DNA of 64,000 nt from Halieaceae bacterium (GTDB taxonomy: Bacteria; Pseudomonadota; Gammaproteobacteria; Pseudomonadales; Halieaceae): assembly GCA_028282105.1 (NCBI GenBank), contig JANQIO010000178.1:1-64000 (forward strand), given 5' to 3'. Below the pieces are notes generated by a model. That model saw only the letters and a program-made list of their open reading frames with translations, was not told where the DNA came from and made no database searches. Within the stretch, counting starts at the first letter, position 1; each line of letters opens with the position of its first letter. Shown here in pieces: positions 16,704 through 26,459 of the stretch. The translations under genes and the position numbers were made by a program.

Positions 16704-17993
16704 ATGCTTAAGCCTACCCTCAAATTGCTTACCGCCCTGGCGGCGGGCCTTTGGCTGACGCCCGCATGGGCAGACATTCAGTTGATTCACGCCGGCAGCC
16801 TGCTGGCGGTGCCGGGTGAGGCGCCGCGCAGGGAGCAGACCGTGGTAGTGGTCGATGGCCGCATCAGCGCCGTGGTCGATGGCTTCCGGGATGCTGATGA
16901 ATACAGCGCCGACAGCGTCATCGACCTGCGCGACAGCTTCGTGATGCCAGGTTTGATGGATATGCACGTGCACTTACAGGGCGAACTGAGCCCGCAAAAC
17001 GACAGCCGGGAGCTGCGCTGGTCCAACGAGCTCACCCAGATGTTTGGCTACCACAACGCAATGAAAACCATGTTGGCCGGCTTCACCACCGTGCGCGACG
17101 TGGGTTCCCGCACCCAGCAAACCTATGCGGTGCGCGATGCCATCAACAGCGGCTGGATCGACGGCCCACGTATCATCGCCGCCGGCAGCGTCGGCATTAC
17201 CGGCGGTCACGCGGATGTCAGCGGCTCTCGCCATGAGTTCATGAAGTTGCTGACCGACGACTCCATCTGTGACGGCCCCTACGACTGCCGCCGCGCCACC
17301 CGCAATCGCATCAAGTACGGCGCCGACCTCATCAAAATCACTTCCACTGGCGGTGTACTGACCGACCGCGCCACCGGCACCGACAAACAGATGGAAGACG
17401 ACGAGCTGACCGAAGTGGTGCGGGCCGCCCATCGTATGGGCCGTAAGGTCGCCAGCCACGCCCACCAGGAAGCCGGCATCGTCGCCGCCCTCAAGGCCGG
17501 CGTTGATAGCATCGAGCACGGCACCTATACGGGCAAGGCCGCCATCCGCGAGTTCAAGCGCACCGGCGCCTATCTGGTGCCAACCCTGCTGGCCGGTGCC
17601 ACGGTGGCCAGCATGGCGGAAACCGGCGGCGTGCTGACACCCGCCCAGGCCAGGAAAGCCATAGAAGTCGGCGCAGCCATGCAGGGCAATTTTGCCATGG
17701 CCCACAAGGCCGGCGTGAAGGTGGCTTTCGGGACCGACTCCGGGGTGTCAGCCCACGGCGTCAACGCCATGGAAGCCGTGCTGATGCACGACGCGGGCAT
17801 GAGCGAAATGGACATCCTGGTGGCGGCCACCGTCAATGCCGCCGACCTGATCGACATGGCTGACACTCTCGGCACTATTGAGGCGGGCAAACACGCCGAC
17901 ATTATCGCCACCGGCGGCTCACCCCTGGACAATATCGACGAGCTGCTGGACGTCGACTTTGTCATGAAGGGCGGAAAGGTCTTCAAACAGTAG
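16704..17993 (+). CDS. Secreted amidohydrolase-family protein
   Basis: Signal peptide; VMPGLMDMHVHL, HAHQEAGIVAALKAGVDSIEHG, GTDSGVSAHG, GTIEAGKHADIIATGGSPL. Confidence 0.9.
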   Translation: MLKPTLKLLTALAAGLWLTPAWADIQLIHAGSLLAVPGEAPRREQTVVVVDGRISAVVDGFRDADEYSADSVIDLRDSFVMPGLMDMHVHLQGELSPQNDSRELRWSNELTQMFGYHNAMKTMLAGFTTVRDVGSRTQQTYAVRDAINSGWIDGPRIIAAGSVGITGGHADVSGSRHEFMKLLTDDSICDGPYDCRRATRNRIKYGADLIKITSTGGVLTDRATGTDKQMEDDELTEVVRAAHRMGRKVASHAHQEAGIVAALKAGVDSIEHGTYTGKAAIREFKRTGAYLVPTLLAGATVASMAETGGVLTPAQARKAIEVGAAMQGNFAMAHKAGVKVAFGTDSGVSAHGVNAMEAVLMHDAGMSEMDILVAATVNAADLIDMADTLGTIEAGKHADIIATGGSPLDNIDELLDVDFVMKGGKVFKQ

Positions 17994-18032
17994 CCCGGCC
18001 CGGCCGCTGTCAAGCGGCTGGGTACCGCAACC

Positions 18033-18062
18033 ACCAGTTCTCGCACCAGTTTGAGAACTGGT
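18033..18062. repeat. 10-bp inverted repeat (terminator or operator)
   Basis: ACCAGTTCTC (18033-18042) / GAGAACTGGT (18053-18062), perfect, 10-nt loop. Confidence 0.5.
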
Positions 18063-18210
18063 TCACGGTTTGCCGTAAAAGCCCCAGGAATTCAGTGACA
18101 CGGAGCAGGATTTTGCAGGCGTTTGCTTGTCGCAAAGCCGCCAGACCGTAAACTCGCTGGCCTTAGGGTGCTATCTCTGGCACCCACTGACAGCGGGGAA
18201 ATCGCGAGAC

Positions 18211-18600
18211 ATGTTGTACCGGCGGCAATCAGGATTACTGGCAAGCGGCCTGGCACTCTGTGCCAGCCTGGCGCTGTCTCCTGCGCTCGCCGAGAACGCC
18301 GGCGCGACCTTCGCGGCGCCGCTGCTGGCTTCCGACGAGGCCGCAAACTACGACCTGCTGCCCACGGCGGAGGATTTCCGCCTGGACACTCACACTGCCG
18401 TTGAGCACTCGCCATTTCACCTGCACCATATGCAGCGCAGCGACCCGCGCCTCAAGGCAGCCGACAACAGTGAACGCATCTACCTCGGCGAAAACCTGCC
18501 CTTTCGCGCCAACGTCAACCGCAGCGCCGACGTGCAAAAAAGCGGTGAGCTCTACCTGGAACTCAATCAGCGCGGCGCAGAACTGGTGTTCCGCTTCTAA
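18211..18600 (+). CDS. Secreted hypothetical protein
   Basis: ATG 18211 gives signal peptide MLYRRQSGLLASGLALCASLALSPALAENA; no family recognised. Confidence 0.6.
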   Translation: MLYRRQSGLLASGLALCASLALSPALAENAGATFAAPLLASDEAANYDLLPTAEDFRLDTHTAVEHSPFHLHHMQRSDPRLKAADNSERIYLGENLPFRANVNRSADVQKSGELYLELNQRGAELVFRF

Positions 18601-18607
18601 CAGCCAC

Positions 18608-19987
18608 TCAAACCCCTACGCTTGAATCCTGCGTCACCCGGTAGTCCGGTTGATCGATGGCCAGTTGCCCGTGGACGCTGAGTCGCAAATGTTCGGCAAG
18701 CCCCGACGTATCCAGCGGCAGCCCCTCTCGCAGCGCATGGGCCAGGGCCTGGCGGGTGGGCTCGGCGAGCCCCGCCAAACCCCTGAGCCGTTCGCGCTCA
18801 GCGTCCAGCAAAGCGGGCCCCAGCCGCGCCTCACGAGCGGCGATAGCCACCGAATTGGCCGCCACTTTCGCCAGATACGACTTGGACCCGGGTAACTCCC
18901 CTGCCACCTCGGCGCCGAGGAATTCGGCCACACTGAACAGCAACTCCTCGACGCGAGGCAGCGGGTCTTGCGATGGCGCGGGTTCAGGCAGGGAGAGCGC
19001 GCCGGGTATCAGCAGTGCCGCACAGTCGGCCTGCCCTTCCGAGGCGCGACGGCCGATAGCCGGGCGTTCGACGCTGCGGTTTTCCCCGCTGCGGTAGCTT
19101 GCCGCCATAATCAGGCAGCATACGGACCACCAGAAAGAGCCGAACACAATCCAGAACTGCAGGTGGTCGCGATCTACCTGCCTGCCAGACACTGCCTGGT
19201 AGCCGGCCAGTAGTTCATCCACCGGGCCGAAGCCGCCGACGGGCAGGTCAGCGCGGCCGAAGCGCCAGGAATTGGTGCACACCCAGCCCAGGTCACGTAC
19301 CGGGTCGCCAATGCCGGCCAGCTCCCAGTCCAGCACACCGACTATTCCGTCCCGCTCTGACACCATCAGGTTGCCATTGCGAAAGTCGCCGTGTACCAGC
19401 GCCGGCGCCACGGCGGGCGGCAGGTGCTCGAGCAGCCAGCGCGCCGTGTAGTCGATCATCGGCTGCGGCGAGCCGAATGCCTGGTACTGCTCCCAGGTGG
19501 CCCGAACCAGTTCCTCGGGCGTTGCGGCCTGCAGCATGCCGTCGAGGCCGGCGGCCTGCCAGTCAATCCCGTGCAGGCGCGCCAGAATCTCCCCACACTG
19601 GTGCGCCAGCGCCGGGCGAATATGCTCAAAGCGACGGCTATGGGTAATGCGACCGCCGAGGGTTTCCCCTTCCAGCCAGCCCATTACGAAGCCCTCACCG
19701 ATGCCGTCCTCAGGTACCAGCACCTGCAGCACCTCCGGCACCGGTAACCCCGCCTCGGCGGCGACCTGCAACAGCCTGGCCTCGACGGCGGCCGGCAGCT
19801 TGTCGGCGTCCACGCTGCCGGTGCTGCGACGCAGGCAGAGGGTTTCCGGCACACCCCTGCGCACCAACTCGAGCCGCCAGGTTTGCTGGCTGGCACCACC
19901 GGTCAGACGCTCGGCACGCGCCAGCGAGTCAAACCCCGGAAGGCCGCGGGCCAGGGCCTGTTCAAGCTGTTGCTGGAATTCGTCCAA
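18608..19987 (-). CDS. Phosphotransferase (APH/ACAD10-11 kinase-like) with C-terminal extension
   Basis: Kinase motifs LVHGDFRNGNLMV and GVLDWELAGIGDPVRDLGW; likely TTG start at 19987 (ORF extends further upstream through the neighbouring gene). Confidence 0.85.
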   Translation of the reverse strand: MDEFQQQLEQALARGLPGFDSLARAERLTGGASQQTWRLELVRRGVPETLCLRRSTGSVDADKLPAAVEARLLQVAAEAGLPVPEVLQVLVPEDGIGEGFVMGWLEGETLGGRITHSRRFEHIRPALAHQCGEILARLHGIDWQAAGLDGMLQAATPEELVRATWEQYQAFGSPQPMIDYTARWLLEHLPPAVAPALVHGDFRNGNLMVSERDGIVGVLDWELAGIGDPVRDLGWVCTNSWRFGRADLPVGGFGPVDELLAGYQAVSGRQVDRDHLQFWIVFGSFWWSVCCLIMAASYRSGENRSVERPAIGRRASEGQADCAALLIPGALSLPEPAPSQDPLPRVEELLFSVAEFLGAEVAGELPGSKSYLAKVAANSVAIAAREARLGPALLDAERERLRGLAGLAEPTRQALAHALREGLPLDTSGLAEHLRLSVHGQLAIDQPDYRVTQDSSVGV

Positions 19988-19995
19988 GAGCCGCG

Positions 19996-21264
19996 CTATT
20001 CCGCCACGCCCTTGGGCGCCCGCTGGCTCATAAAGCCGAACATATAGCCGGCCACCCGGCGCATCTGAATTTCCTCCGCACCCTCGGTAATGCGGTAACG
20101 ACGGTGGTGGCGATAAATGTGTTCGAAAGGTTTGTGGCGGGAATAGCCTAGGCCGCCGTGCACCTGCATGGCCCGGTCCGCCGCTTCGCAGCACAGGCGA
20201 TTGGCCCAGTAGTTGCACATCGAGACCTTGTCGGACACCGAGAAGGCGCCGTGCTCATCCATCATCCAGGCGGTCTTGTGGATCAGCGCCCTCAACATTT
20301 CGCACTGGGTCTGCAATTCCACCAGCGGGAACTGGATTGCCTGGTTGGCGGCCAGCGGCTTGCCAAAGGGCTTGCGCTGCTGGGCATAGGCCACCGACTC
20401 ATCAATGCAGTACTGGGCAGCGCCCAGGCTGGAAGCCGCCTGACGAATACGGTTCTCGTTGAAGAAGTGCTGCACCAGTTGCAGTCCGCGCCCTTCACCG
20501 CCAAAGATCTCGCTGTCGGGGATGCGTACGTCTTTCAGGCTAACGGTGCCGTGGTCGGTGGGCATATTGAATGTCCACAGGTATTCGTCGATGTTGAGGC
20601 CGGGCGCCTCCATGGGCACCAGAAAGGCGGTAATCCCCGCCGCGTCGCCAGGCTTACCCGAGGTGCGCGCCATGATGACATCGCGGCTGCAGGCGTGAAT
20701 GCCGGTATTCCAGGTCTTGCGGCCGTTGATCACCCACTCATCGCCGTCACGCACCGCGGTGGTTTCCATCCAGGTGGCATCGGAACCGTGCTCGGGCTCG
20801 GTGATTCCGAACGCGAAACCGGCCTCGCCCCGTGCCAGGCTGTCTACCCACTCAGCCTGCTGGGCTTCTGTGCCGTATTCCAGCATCAACAGCAGGCCCA
20901 CGTTGTTGCCGACAATGGCATGCTCGTTCTGCAGGTCACAGTGCAGACCCAGGCCTTTGCGCACCAGGTGCTCACGGATAATGGCCATACCGAGGTTGCC
21001 GCCGCCACGACCGCCGTATTCCTCTGGAAAAGGGTAACGGTAGACGCCGGCGGCATCGGCCCGCCGACGGGCCTCTGCGAGTAGCGCTTCCCACTCGGCG
21101 TTCGGCAGGCCTCCCCGTTCCCAATCGGTGCGCGCATCCTCGCGGCGGTGATCGAAGAAGCGGATATTGTCGTTCTCGGCTTCGAGGGGTTTGATCCGGG
21201 CTTCGATAAAAGCATCGAGCTCGTCGAGGAAGGCCTGCAGCTCGGCGGGAATAGTGAAATCCAT
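19996..21264 (-). CDS. Acyl-CoA dehydrogenase
   Basis: FGITEPEHGSDATWMETTAVRDGDEWVINGRKTW, CEAADRAMQVHGGLGYSRHKPFEHIYRHHRRYRITEGAEEIQMR. Confidence 0.95.
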   Translation of the reverse strand: MDFTIPAELQAFLDELDAFIEARIKPLEAENDNIRFFDHRREDARTDWERGGLPNAEWEALLAEARRRADAAGVYRYPFPEEYGGRGGGNLGMAIIREHLVRKGLGLHCDLQNEHAIVGNNVGLLLMLEYGTEAQQAEWVDSLARGEAGFAFGITEPEHGSDATWMETTAVRDGDEWVINGRKTWNTGIHACSRDVIMARTSGKPGDAAGITAFLVPMEAPGLNIDEYLWTFNMPTDHGTVSLKDVRIPDSEIFGGEGRGLQLVQHFFNENRIRQAASSLGAAQYCIDESVAYAQQRKPFGKPLAANQAIQFPLVELQTQCEMLRALIHKTAWMMDEHGAFSVSDKVSMCNYWANRLCCEAADRAMQVHGGLGYSRHKPFEHIYRHHRRYRITEGAEEIQMRRVAGYMFGFMSQRAPKGVAE

Positions 21265-21348
21265 GGGCGCTTATTCTTGTCGTGTTCTTGTCGTGGAGTG
21301 TGCTTGGGGTGAGTGGCGTCAGCGCCACATGATAGCGAGGGCGGTAGG

Positions 21349-21783
21349 TCAGCGCACCTTCTGGCGGGCCACCCAGTCGAAGTAGCGCGCCAGCGCCGGG
21401 TCAGCCGCCAGCTTGGCCGGATCGTCGTACTCCCGGTACAGCGTCATTTCATCGTAGCGCTCGTGGATTCCATCATGACACTGGCGGCAGATATCGATTC
21501 CGCGATTGAGTTGCTCGCGGCTGAACTGCTTGCGAAAGCGGGTGCGTCGATGCAGCTTCCTGGGAATCAGGTGGTGAAAGGTCAGCGGTAGCTCGCGCCG
21601 GCAGAAGGGACAGGTCCCTACCCGGCCACGACGACTGCGCAGACGTACCGCTACCCCACTTTCGCCGCTGTCTGCATCGAACGCCATAGCCTGCATGGTA
21701 TCCAATGCCCGGCAGGCTTTGCAGCCGCAGACCACGGGACTACAATCTGGCGACCACCCAGCGGAGTAAGCCACATGACACAT
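21349..21783 (-). CDS. HNH endonuclease-like protein
   Basis: CPFCRRELPLTFHHLIPRKLHRR...LNRGIDICRQCHDGIHERYDE; true start may be an internal Met (MQAMAFDADSG). Confidence 0.75.
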   Translation of the reverse strand: MCHVAYSAGWSPDCSPVVCGCKACRALDTMQAMAFDADSGESGVAVRLRSRRGRVGTCPFCRRELPLTFHHLIPRKLHRRTRFRKQFSREQLNRGIDICRQCHDGIHERYDEMTLYREYDDPAKLAADPALARYFDWVARQKVR

Positions 21784-22152
21784 CCGGCCCGGCGCCTGTT
21801 CCAGATTGCCACCGCCCCGGCTCGCTTTGCCCTGCGCCAGACCGTTACCAATGTGGACACCCTGCGCGCCCTGCGCCGCGACGCCGCTGCCTGGCAGCCA
21901 ATCCTGGAACAGGCCGCGGATGAAACTCTGGAAAACCTGGTGCGCGTACTGGCTGCAGCGGAAGACTCCCTGCCCGCAAACCTTGAGAACATGACACCGG
22001 GCGAGCGCCGGGCCGCGCTCACGGAGTCACTGGCCCGCAGCGAAAAGCACCTGTTGGCCGCCGCCGGCGAGCTGTACCGGAGTTGGCGGCTGGCCACAGC
22101 CGACGATCATGCAGTGATCGACAACCCGCCGCAGTCGAGCTTTCCCCAGTAG
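21775..22152 (+). CDS. Hypothetical protein
   Basis: 125-aa ORF, helical composition, no family recognised. Confidence 0.5.
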   Translation: MTHPARRLFQIATAPARFALRQTVTNVDTLRALRRDAAAWQPILEQAADETLENLVRVLAAAEDSLPANLENMTPGERRAALTESLARSEKHLLAAAGELYRSWRLATADDHAVIDNPPQSSFPQ

Positions 22153-22163
22153 GCTGGGCGGAC

Positions 22164-22649
22164 TCAGGGCGGTGATTCGGCCCGGTAGGCTACCGCGCGT
22201 CCCAACAGATCCGCCGTTCCCGGCTCACCCGCTTCCAGCATCACCCGCGCATCGCGGATCGCACGCTCCAGACCGCGTTTGGCGGCCGGTGTGAGTGCCG
22301 CGTCCTTGAAGTTGCTGTTGGGGCCCACCCCGATGGCATCGAACTCCGCCATCAGCAGCTCACTGCCGGGCTCCAGCGCTGTCGCCTGGAGCTGCAGGTT
22401 GAGAATCTCAAAGAAACCCAGGCTGCGCATGGGGTCCAGGGTTGGCAGCGCCGAATCCGCTTGCGCCAGCTTGTCGTTGTGCTCACGGCGATAGGCTTCC
22501 ACCAGCGGATAGCCATAGAGGTAGGCGAGCACACCCACATGGTAGGCGTACTGATCTTCCACCAGGGCGGCGCGGGTGTCGCTGGAAGGAGACTCAGCCC
22601 CGCACGCTGCCAGCACTGCCAGCAGCGCGAGCGGGATCAGCTGCCGCAT
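22164..22649 (-). CDS. Short DUF1254-like lipoprotein
   Basis: Lipobox LLAVLAAC; AYLYGYPLVEAYRRE typical of DUF1254; AEFDAIGVGPNSNFKDAALTPAAKRGLERAI resembles the interdomain segment. Confidence 0.6.
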   Translation of the reverse strand: MRQLIPLALLAVLAACGAESPSSDTRAALVEDQYAYHVGVLAYLYGYPLVEAYRREHNDKLAQADSALPTLDPMRSLGFFEILNLQLQATALEPGSELLMAEFDAIGVGPNSNFKDAALTPAAKRGLERAIRDARVMLEAGEPGTADLLGRAVAYRAESPP

Positions 22650-22654
22650 CTGCG

Positions 22655-24286
22655 TCAGGCGGCTTTATCGACGCTGGCGCCGGGTTCGCCCGAGGCCTCG
22701 GGAGACAGCCGCTTGGCTTCGGTAGTGGCCGCCTTGCGAGCCGGCTCGCTATCAGCCGGCTTCCTGCCGTTAGCCTTCCTGGCGCCGTTTTTGGCCTTGC
22801 GTGAGGGCCGCTTGGGGCGGCGCCTGGCCGCGCGCACCGGCTTCAGGTCGCCGCGTTCGAAACGCTCCAGAATGTCATCCAGCGTACGGGAGATCTTGGT
22901 GCAGGTGTCGATGGCGCGGATTTCCGGCCAGGCGGCTGCCTCGCCTTCCATCATCAGGGCCATCATCTCCTCTTCCGTGACATGGGAGAGAATCTTGGTG
23001 GGGTTGTAGAAGCGGAAGCGCGGCACGATATTGATGTCGCCCCGGTATTCCTGGTCCAGCAGGCTGTGCAGACCGTTGAGCATCCAGCTGAAGCGCGGGT
23101 AGTCACTGCCATACTTCTGCACCTGCAGGCGGTACGAGTTCAGGGTGCCGCGCGCCACTTCCACGCCCAGCTTGCCCACCGCAGACACCAGCGGGTTGCG
23201 GGTGCCGCCCTTGTCCAGGAACGGCAACACCATGGGGTTCACCATGCTGACAATGTAGTGGTTGGTGCTGTACAGGCGGCCCAGGCGCTTGGCCGGCAGG
23301 TCATCGGAGATGGAGCCGTCCACCCAGCGCCGCGAGGGCACGTAAGGCTGGGAATCACCGTAGACATTCTTGGCACTGAGGATGACCGGCGGGAATACGC
23401 CGGGCACCGCACAACTCGCCATCACTGCACTGCGAATGTAGACATTGGGCGAGGCGATGGCATTCAGCAGTCGTGAGGTCTGGTGGGGTTCGGCCGGCGC
23501 CACGGAAATGGAAATCTGGCGGCCGGTTTTTTCGTAGGCCTCCTGGAAGGTCATATCCGGGATCAAGCGCTCAACGATGGACTGTACTTCGTGCACGTCC
23601 ATGGTGGGGCTGCGGCCGAAGAACATTTTGTCCACCGCCGAGGCTTCTTTCTCCGCCTCGAAGTGTACGTTTTTCGGATCGAAGAACTGCTCCAGTTCAT
23701 CATCGGTGTGGGTACCCAGCACACCGGCAATCATGGAGCCGGCACTGGACCCGGAAATCACCCGCGGCAGCAGCTTGTGCTCCATCAGCGCCTTGACCAC
23801 GCCGAGGTGATAGAAGCCCAGCACACCGCCACCGCTGAGCATCAGCGCCGAGCGGCCGTAGCAGTGGTTGGCGCGGTAGAAAAAGTCGAGCTTTTCAGAC
23901 AGGGAAATTTCGTCGTCGGGCAGCTCCGCCAGGTAGTTCAGCGCATCGACAATCTCATCGATATAGTCTTCTACCAGCTTTTTGGTGCCCGAGCGGGCCT
24001 GCTCGTGCAGCTTGCTGCTGCCCATGCCGCCGAGATTGCCGTGAATGCCTTCATTGAGCGTAAACAGCAGGCCGACATCGTCATGGCGCGCCCGCAGGCT
24101 GCGCAGCCGGTCGAGCCGGCGACGGATGGAGGCGTAATCGTAGAGCTTGGTCTGGTCCACTTCGCGCCAGCGCTTCATGCCGCTGGCGGCGTCATGTTCC
24201 TTCGCCAGGGTCAGCCAATCCTCGTAGGACTCGGCCCGGTTCATGTCTTTCTCGAGCCGTTTGAGCCTGCGGTTTCTCAATACCAT
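22655..24286 (-). CDS. Patatin-like phospholipase with N-terminal DUF3336-type region
   Basis: MLSGGGVLGFYHLGVVKALMEH, GSSAGSMIAG (GxSxG), WVDGSISDDLP (Asp of dyad); basic Lys/Arg-rich C-terminal tail. Confidence 0.92.
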   Translation of the reverse strand: MVLRNRRLKRLEKDMNRAESYEDWLTLAKEHDAASGMKRWREVDQTKLYDYASIRRRLDRLRSLRARHDDVGLLFTLNEGIHGNLGGMGSSKLHEQARSGTKKLVEDYIDEIVDALNYLAELPDDEISLSEKLDFFYRANHCYGRSALMLSGGGVLGFYHLGVVKALMEHKLLPRVISGSSAGSMIAGVLGTHTDDELEQFFDPKNVHFEAEKEASAVDKMFFGRSPTMDVHEVQSIVERLIPDMTFQEAYEKTGRQISISVAPAEPHQTSRLLNAIASPNVYIRSAVMASCAVPGVFPPVILSAKNVYGDSQPYVPSRRWVDGSISDDLPAKRLGRLYSTNHYIVSMVNPMVLPFLDKGGTRNPLVSAVGKLGVEVARGTLNSYRLQVQKYGSDYPRFSWMLNGLHSLLDQEYRGDINIVPRFRFYNPTKILSHVTEEEMMALMMEGEAAAWPEIRAIDTCTKISRTLDDILERFERGDLKPVRAARRRPKRPSRKAKNGARKANGRKPADSEPARKAATTEAKRLSPEASGEPGASVDKAA

Positions 24287-24433
24287 GGATACCTCTTCAA
24301 CGCGTGTTGATGATTTAAGAATATCCCATCGATTGGGGTGCTAACAGGCTTGAATTTTGATTCTGCGCAAAGGGTCGAACGGTCTAATTCGGCCACGTGA
24401 CCAGATTCAACCACCCTGGCATGGCGGGACACT

Positions 24434-24525
24434 GCCGAAGGCTCTTGACCCCACCCCGCCGAAGGCTCTTTACCGAACCCGCTAAAGGCTCTTTACCCCT
24501 CCCCGCCGAAGGCTCTTGGCATCGG
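24434..24525. repeat. Tandem repeat, about 24-bp unit, 4 copies
   Basis: GCCGAAGGCTCTT-type units start at 24434, 24458, 24481 and 24505 (spacing 24, 23, 24). Confidence 0.85.
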
Positions 24526-25287
24526 TAGATTAGTGCGCTCCAGGCCACCGTTCACCGCGAGGATTTCACCGGTAACGTAGGCCGCCGCCGGCGATGCCAG
24601 GTAAAGCGCTCCCAGGGCAACGTCCTCAACCTCGCCCAGGCGTCCCATGGGGGTCAGGTCTACCATGACCTGCTCGACCTCATCGCTGAGCACGGTTGCC
24701 AGGGCATCGGTTTTGGTAGCGCCCACGGCGATAGCATTCACGCGTATTTTGGGAGCAAACTCCTGGGCCATTTGACGCGTAAGGAAGGTCAGGGCGGCCT
24801 TGGCCGTGCCGTAGGCGGCGAAACAAGGCGATGGCGCCTGCCCCGCCACTGAACTGATATTCACCACGCTGCCGCCGTGCTCGGCGAGCTGCTCGACGCA
24901 CAGGGTGGTCAATCGGAAGGCCGTACCCACATTGAAACGAAAAGCGGATTCAAACTCGTCGGTGCTGGTGTCCGCCGCCGGCTTGGGCGGAAAGCCGCCG
25001 GCATTGTTCACCAGGATATCGATGCGACCCAGTTCGGCAACCGCTTGCGCTGCCAGGGCCTCTACCTGCGCGGGGTCCATGACGTCTGTGGGGCAACACA
25101 GTGCCCGACGCCCCAGTGCGCGAACATCTTCGGCCACCGATTCGAGGTCAGCTTCGGTGCGCGCCGCCAGCACCACATCGGCGCCGGCCTCCGCGAAGAC
25201 GCGGGCAGTGCCCGCACCAATGCCCTTGCCGGCGCCGGTTATGACTGCGACGCGACCGTCCAGTCGGAATCGATCCAGTAAACTCAT
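24493..25287 (-). CDS. SDR-family oxidoreductase
   Basis: VAVITGAGKGIGAGTARVFAEAGADVV, NNAGG, YGTAKAAL; C-terminal PRAFGGEG is encoded within the 24-bp repeat tract. Confidence 0.92.
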   Translation of the reverse strand: MSLLDRFRLDGRVAVITGAGKGIGAGTARVFAEAGADVVLAARTEADLESVAEDVRALGRRALCCPTDVMDPAQVEALAAQAVAELGRIDILVNNAGGFPPKPAADTSTDEFESAFRFNVGTAFRLTTLCVEQLAEHGGSVVNISSVAGQAPSPCFAAYGTAKAALTFLTRQMAQEFAPKIRVNAIAVGATKTDALATVLSDEVEQVMVDLTPMGRLGEVEDVALGALYLASPAAAYVTGEILAVNGGLERTNLPMPRAFGGEG

Positions 25288-25371
25288 ATTTCCCCTCGTT
25301 CCACCGCAGCGTGCTAGCTATTTACGCCAGAATCCATACACTTGCAGCCGCACCCCAGGCAAGGACAGATT

Positions 25372-26442
25372 GTGAGAGCATATTTAGTAGTAGGCGCCCT
25401 GTTGCTAGTGATTTTCGGCTCCATCGGCGGCTACCTCTACACCAAGTTCTCGGCGCTTGCCGCAATGGACTTCAGCCCCCCTCCAGTTACCATCGCGGTT
25501 GCCACCGCGCAAGGTGAAACCTGGGATCGCTACCTGGAAGCAGTGGGTACCGTGCGCGCAGTTCGCGGTGTTGAACTGACCGCCGAGACCGCCGGTGAGA
25601 TCACCGCCATCGAGTTCGACAGCGGTGACCAGGTGGAGTCCGGCGAACTGCTGCTGGTGCTGAATGACGAAGTGGAACAGGCCGCACGCCGCAACGAGAT
25701 CGCCTCGGTGGAACTGGCGGAGGTGCTGTTCAAGCGCGACGCCGACCTGGTCACCAAGAATTCCGTTTCCCAGAGCCAGTACGACCGCTCCAAGGCCGAC
25801 CTGGCCAGCGCCCGCGCCCAGCTTGCCGAGACCGAAGCGCGCATCCGCAACAAGCGCATCTACGCGCCTTTCGCGGGCACCGTCGGTATCCGCCAGGTGG
25901 ACGTGGGCGACTACATTTCCCCGGGCACGGAGATCGCCACCCTGCAGGACCAGAGCCAGCTCGAGGTGGACTTCACCTTGCCCGACCGCTACGCACCGCG
26001 CATGCGCCCGGGGCTGCCGATACGCCTGTCGGTCAACGCTTTCCCTGAGCGGGCCTTCCCCGCCGAGCTGGTCGCACTGGACAGCGCCGTGGACCCCAGC
26101 ACCCGTAACTTGCTGCTGCGAGCCCGCATTCTCGACAACCAGGGCCTGCTGCCGGGTATGTTTGCCATCCTGAAGCTGGACCTGCAGGACACCATGGATG
26201 TGGTCACCGTGCCGGAAACGGCTGTGACGTATTCCCTGCAGGGGAATACTGTGTACGTGATTGAAAACACCGAGGACGGCGGCATGACCGCGGTCTCGCG
26301 CATCGTCAAAGTGGGCGAAACCCGCGATGGCCGCACCGCCGTGCTGGAAAACCTGTCAGCCGGCGAACGCGTGGCAACCGCCGGGCAGAACAAGCTCTAT
26401 CGCGGCGTGCGCGTGTTGCTGGATGAGGACGTGGCCCTCTAG
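25372..26442 (+). CDS. RND efflux periplasmic adaptor (MFP) subunit
   Basis: N-terminal TM; RNKRIYAPFAGTVGIRQVDVGDYISPGTEIATLQDQSQLEVDFTLPD typical of MFP proteins; likely GTG start at 25372. Confidence 0.92.
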   Translation: MRAYLVVGALLLVIFGSIGGYLYTKFSALAAMDFSPPPVTIAVATAQGETWDRYLEAVGTVRAVRGVELTAETAGEITAIEFDSGDQVESGELLLVLNDEVEQAARRNEIASVELAEVLFKRDADLVTKNSVSQSQYDRSKADLASARAQLAETEARIRNKRIYAPFAGTVGIRQVDVGDYISPGTEIATLQDQSQLEVDFTLPDRYAPRMRPGLPIRLSVNAFPERAFPAELVALDSAVDPSTRNLLLRARILDNQGLLPGMFAILKLDLQDTMDVVTVPETAVTYSLQGNTVYVIENTEDGGMTAVSRIVKVGETRDGRTAVLENLSAGERVATAGQNKLYRGVRVLLDEDVAL

Positions 26443-26459
26443 GCCCGCGGAGGTCGCTG

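Noticed and set aside
18608-20218. Full 536-aa ORF as one protein with an N-terminal extension
   Set aside because: The first ~77 codons overlap the 3' end of the acyl-CoA dehydrogenase and look non-coding; the kinase homology begins near the TTG at 19987.
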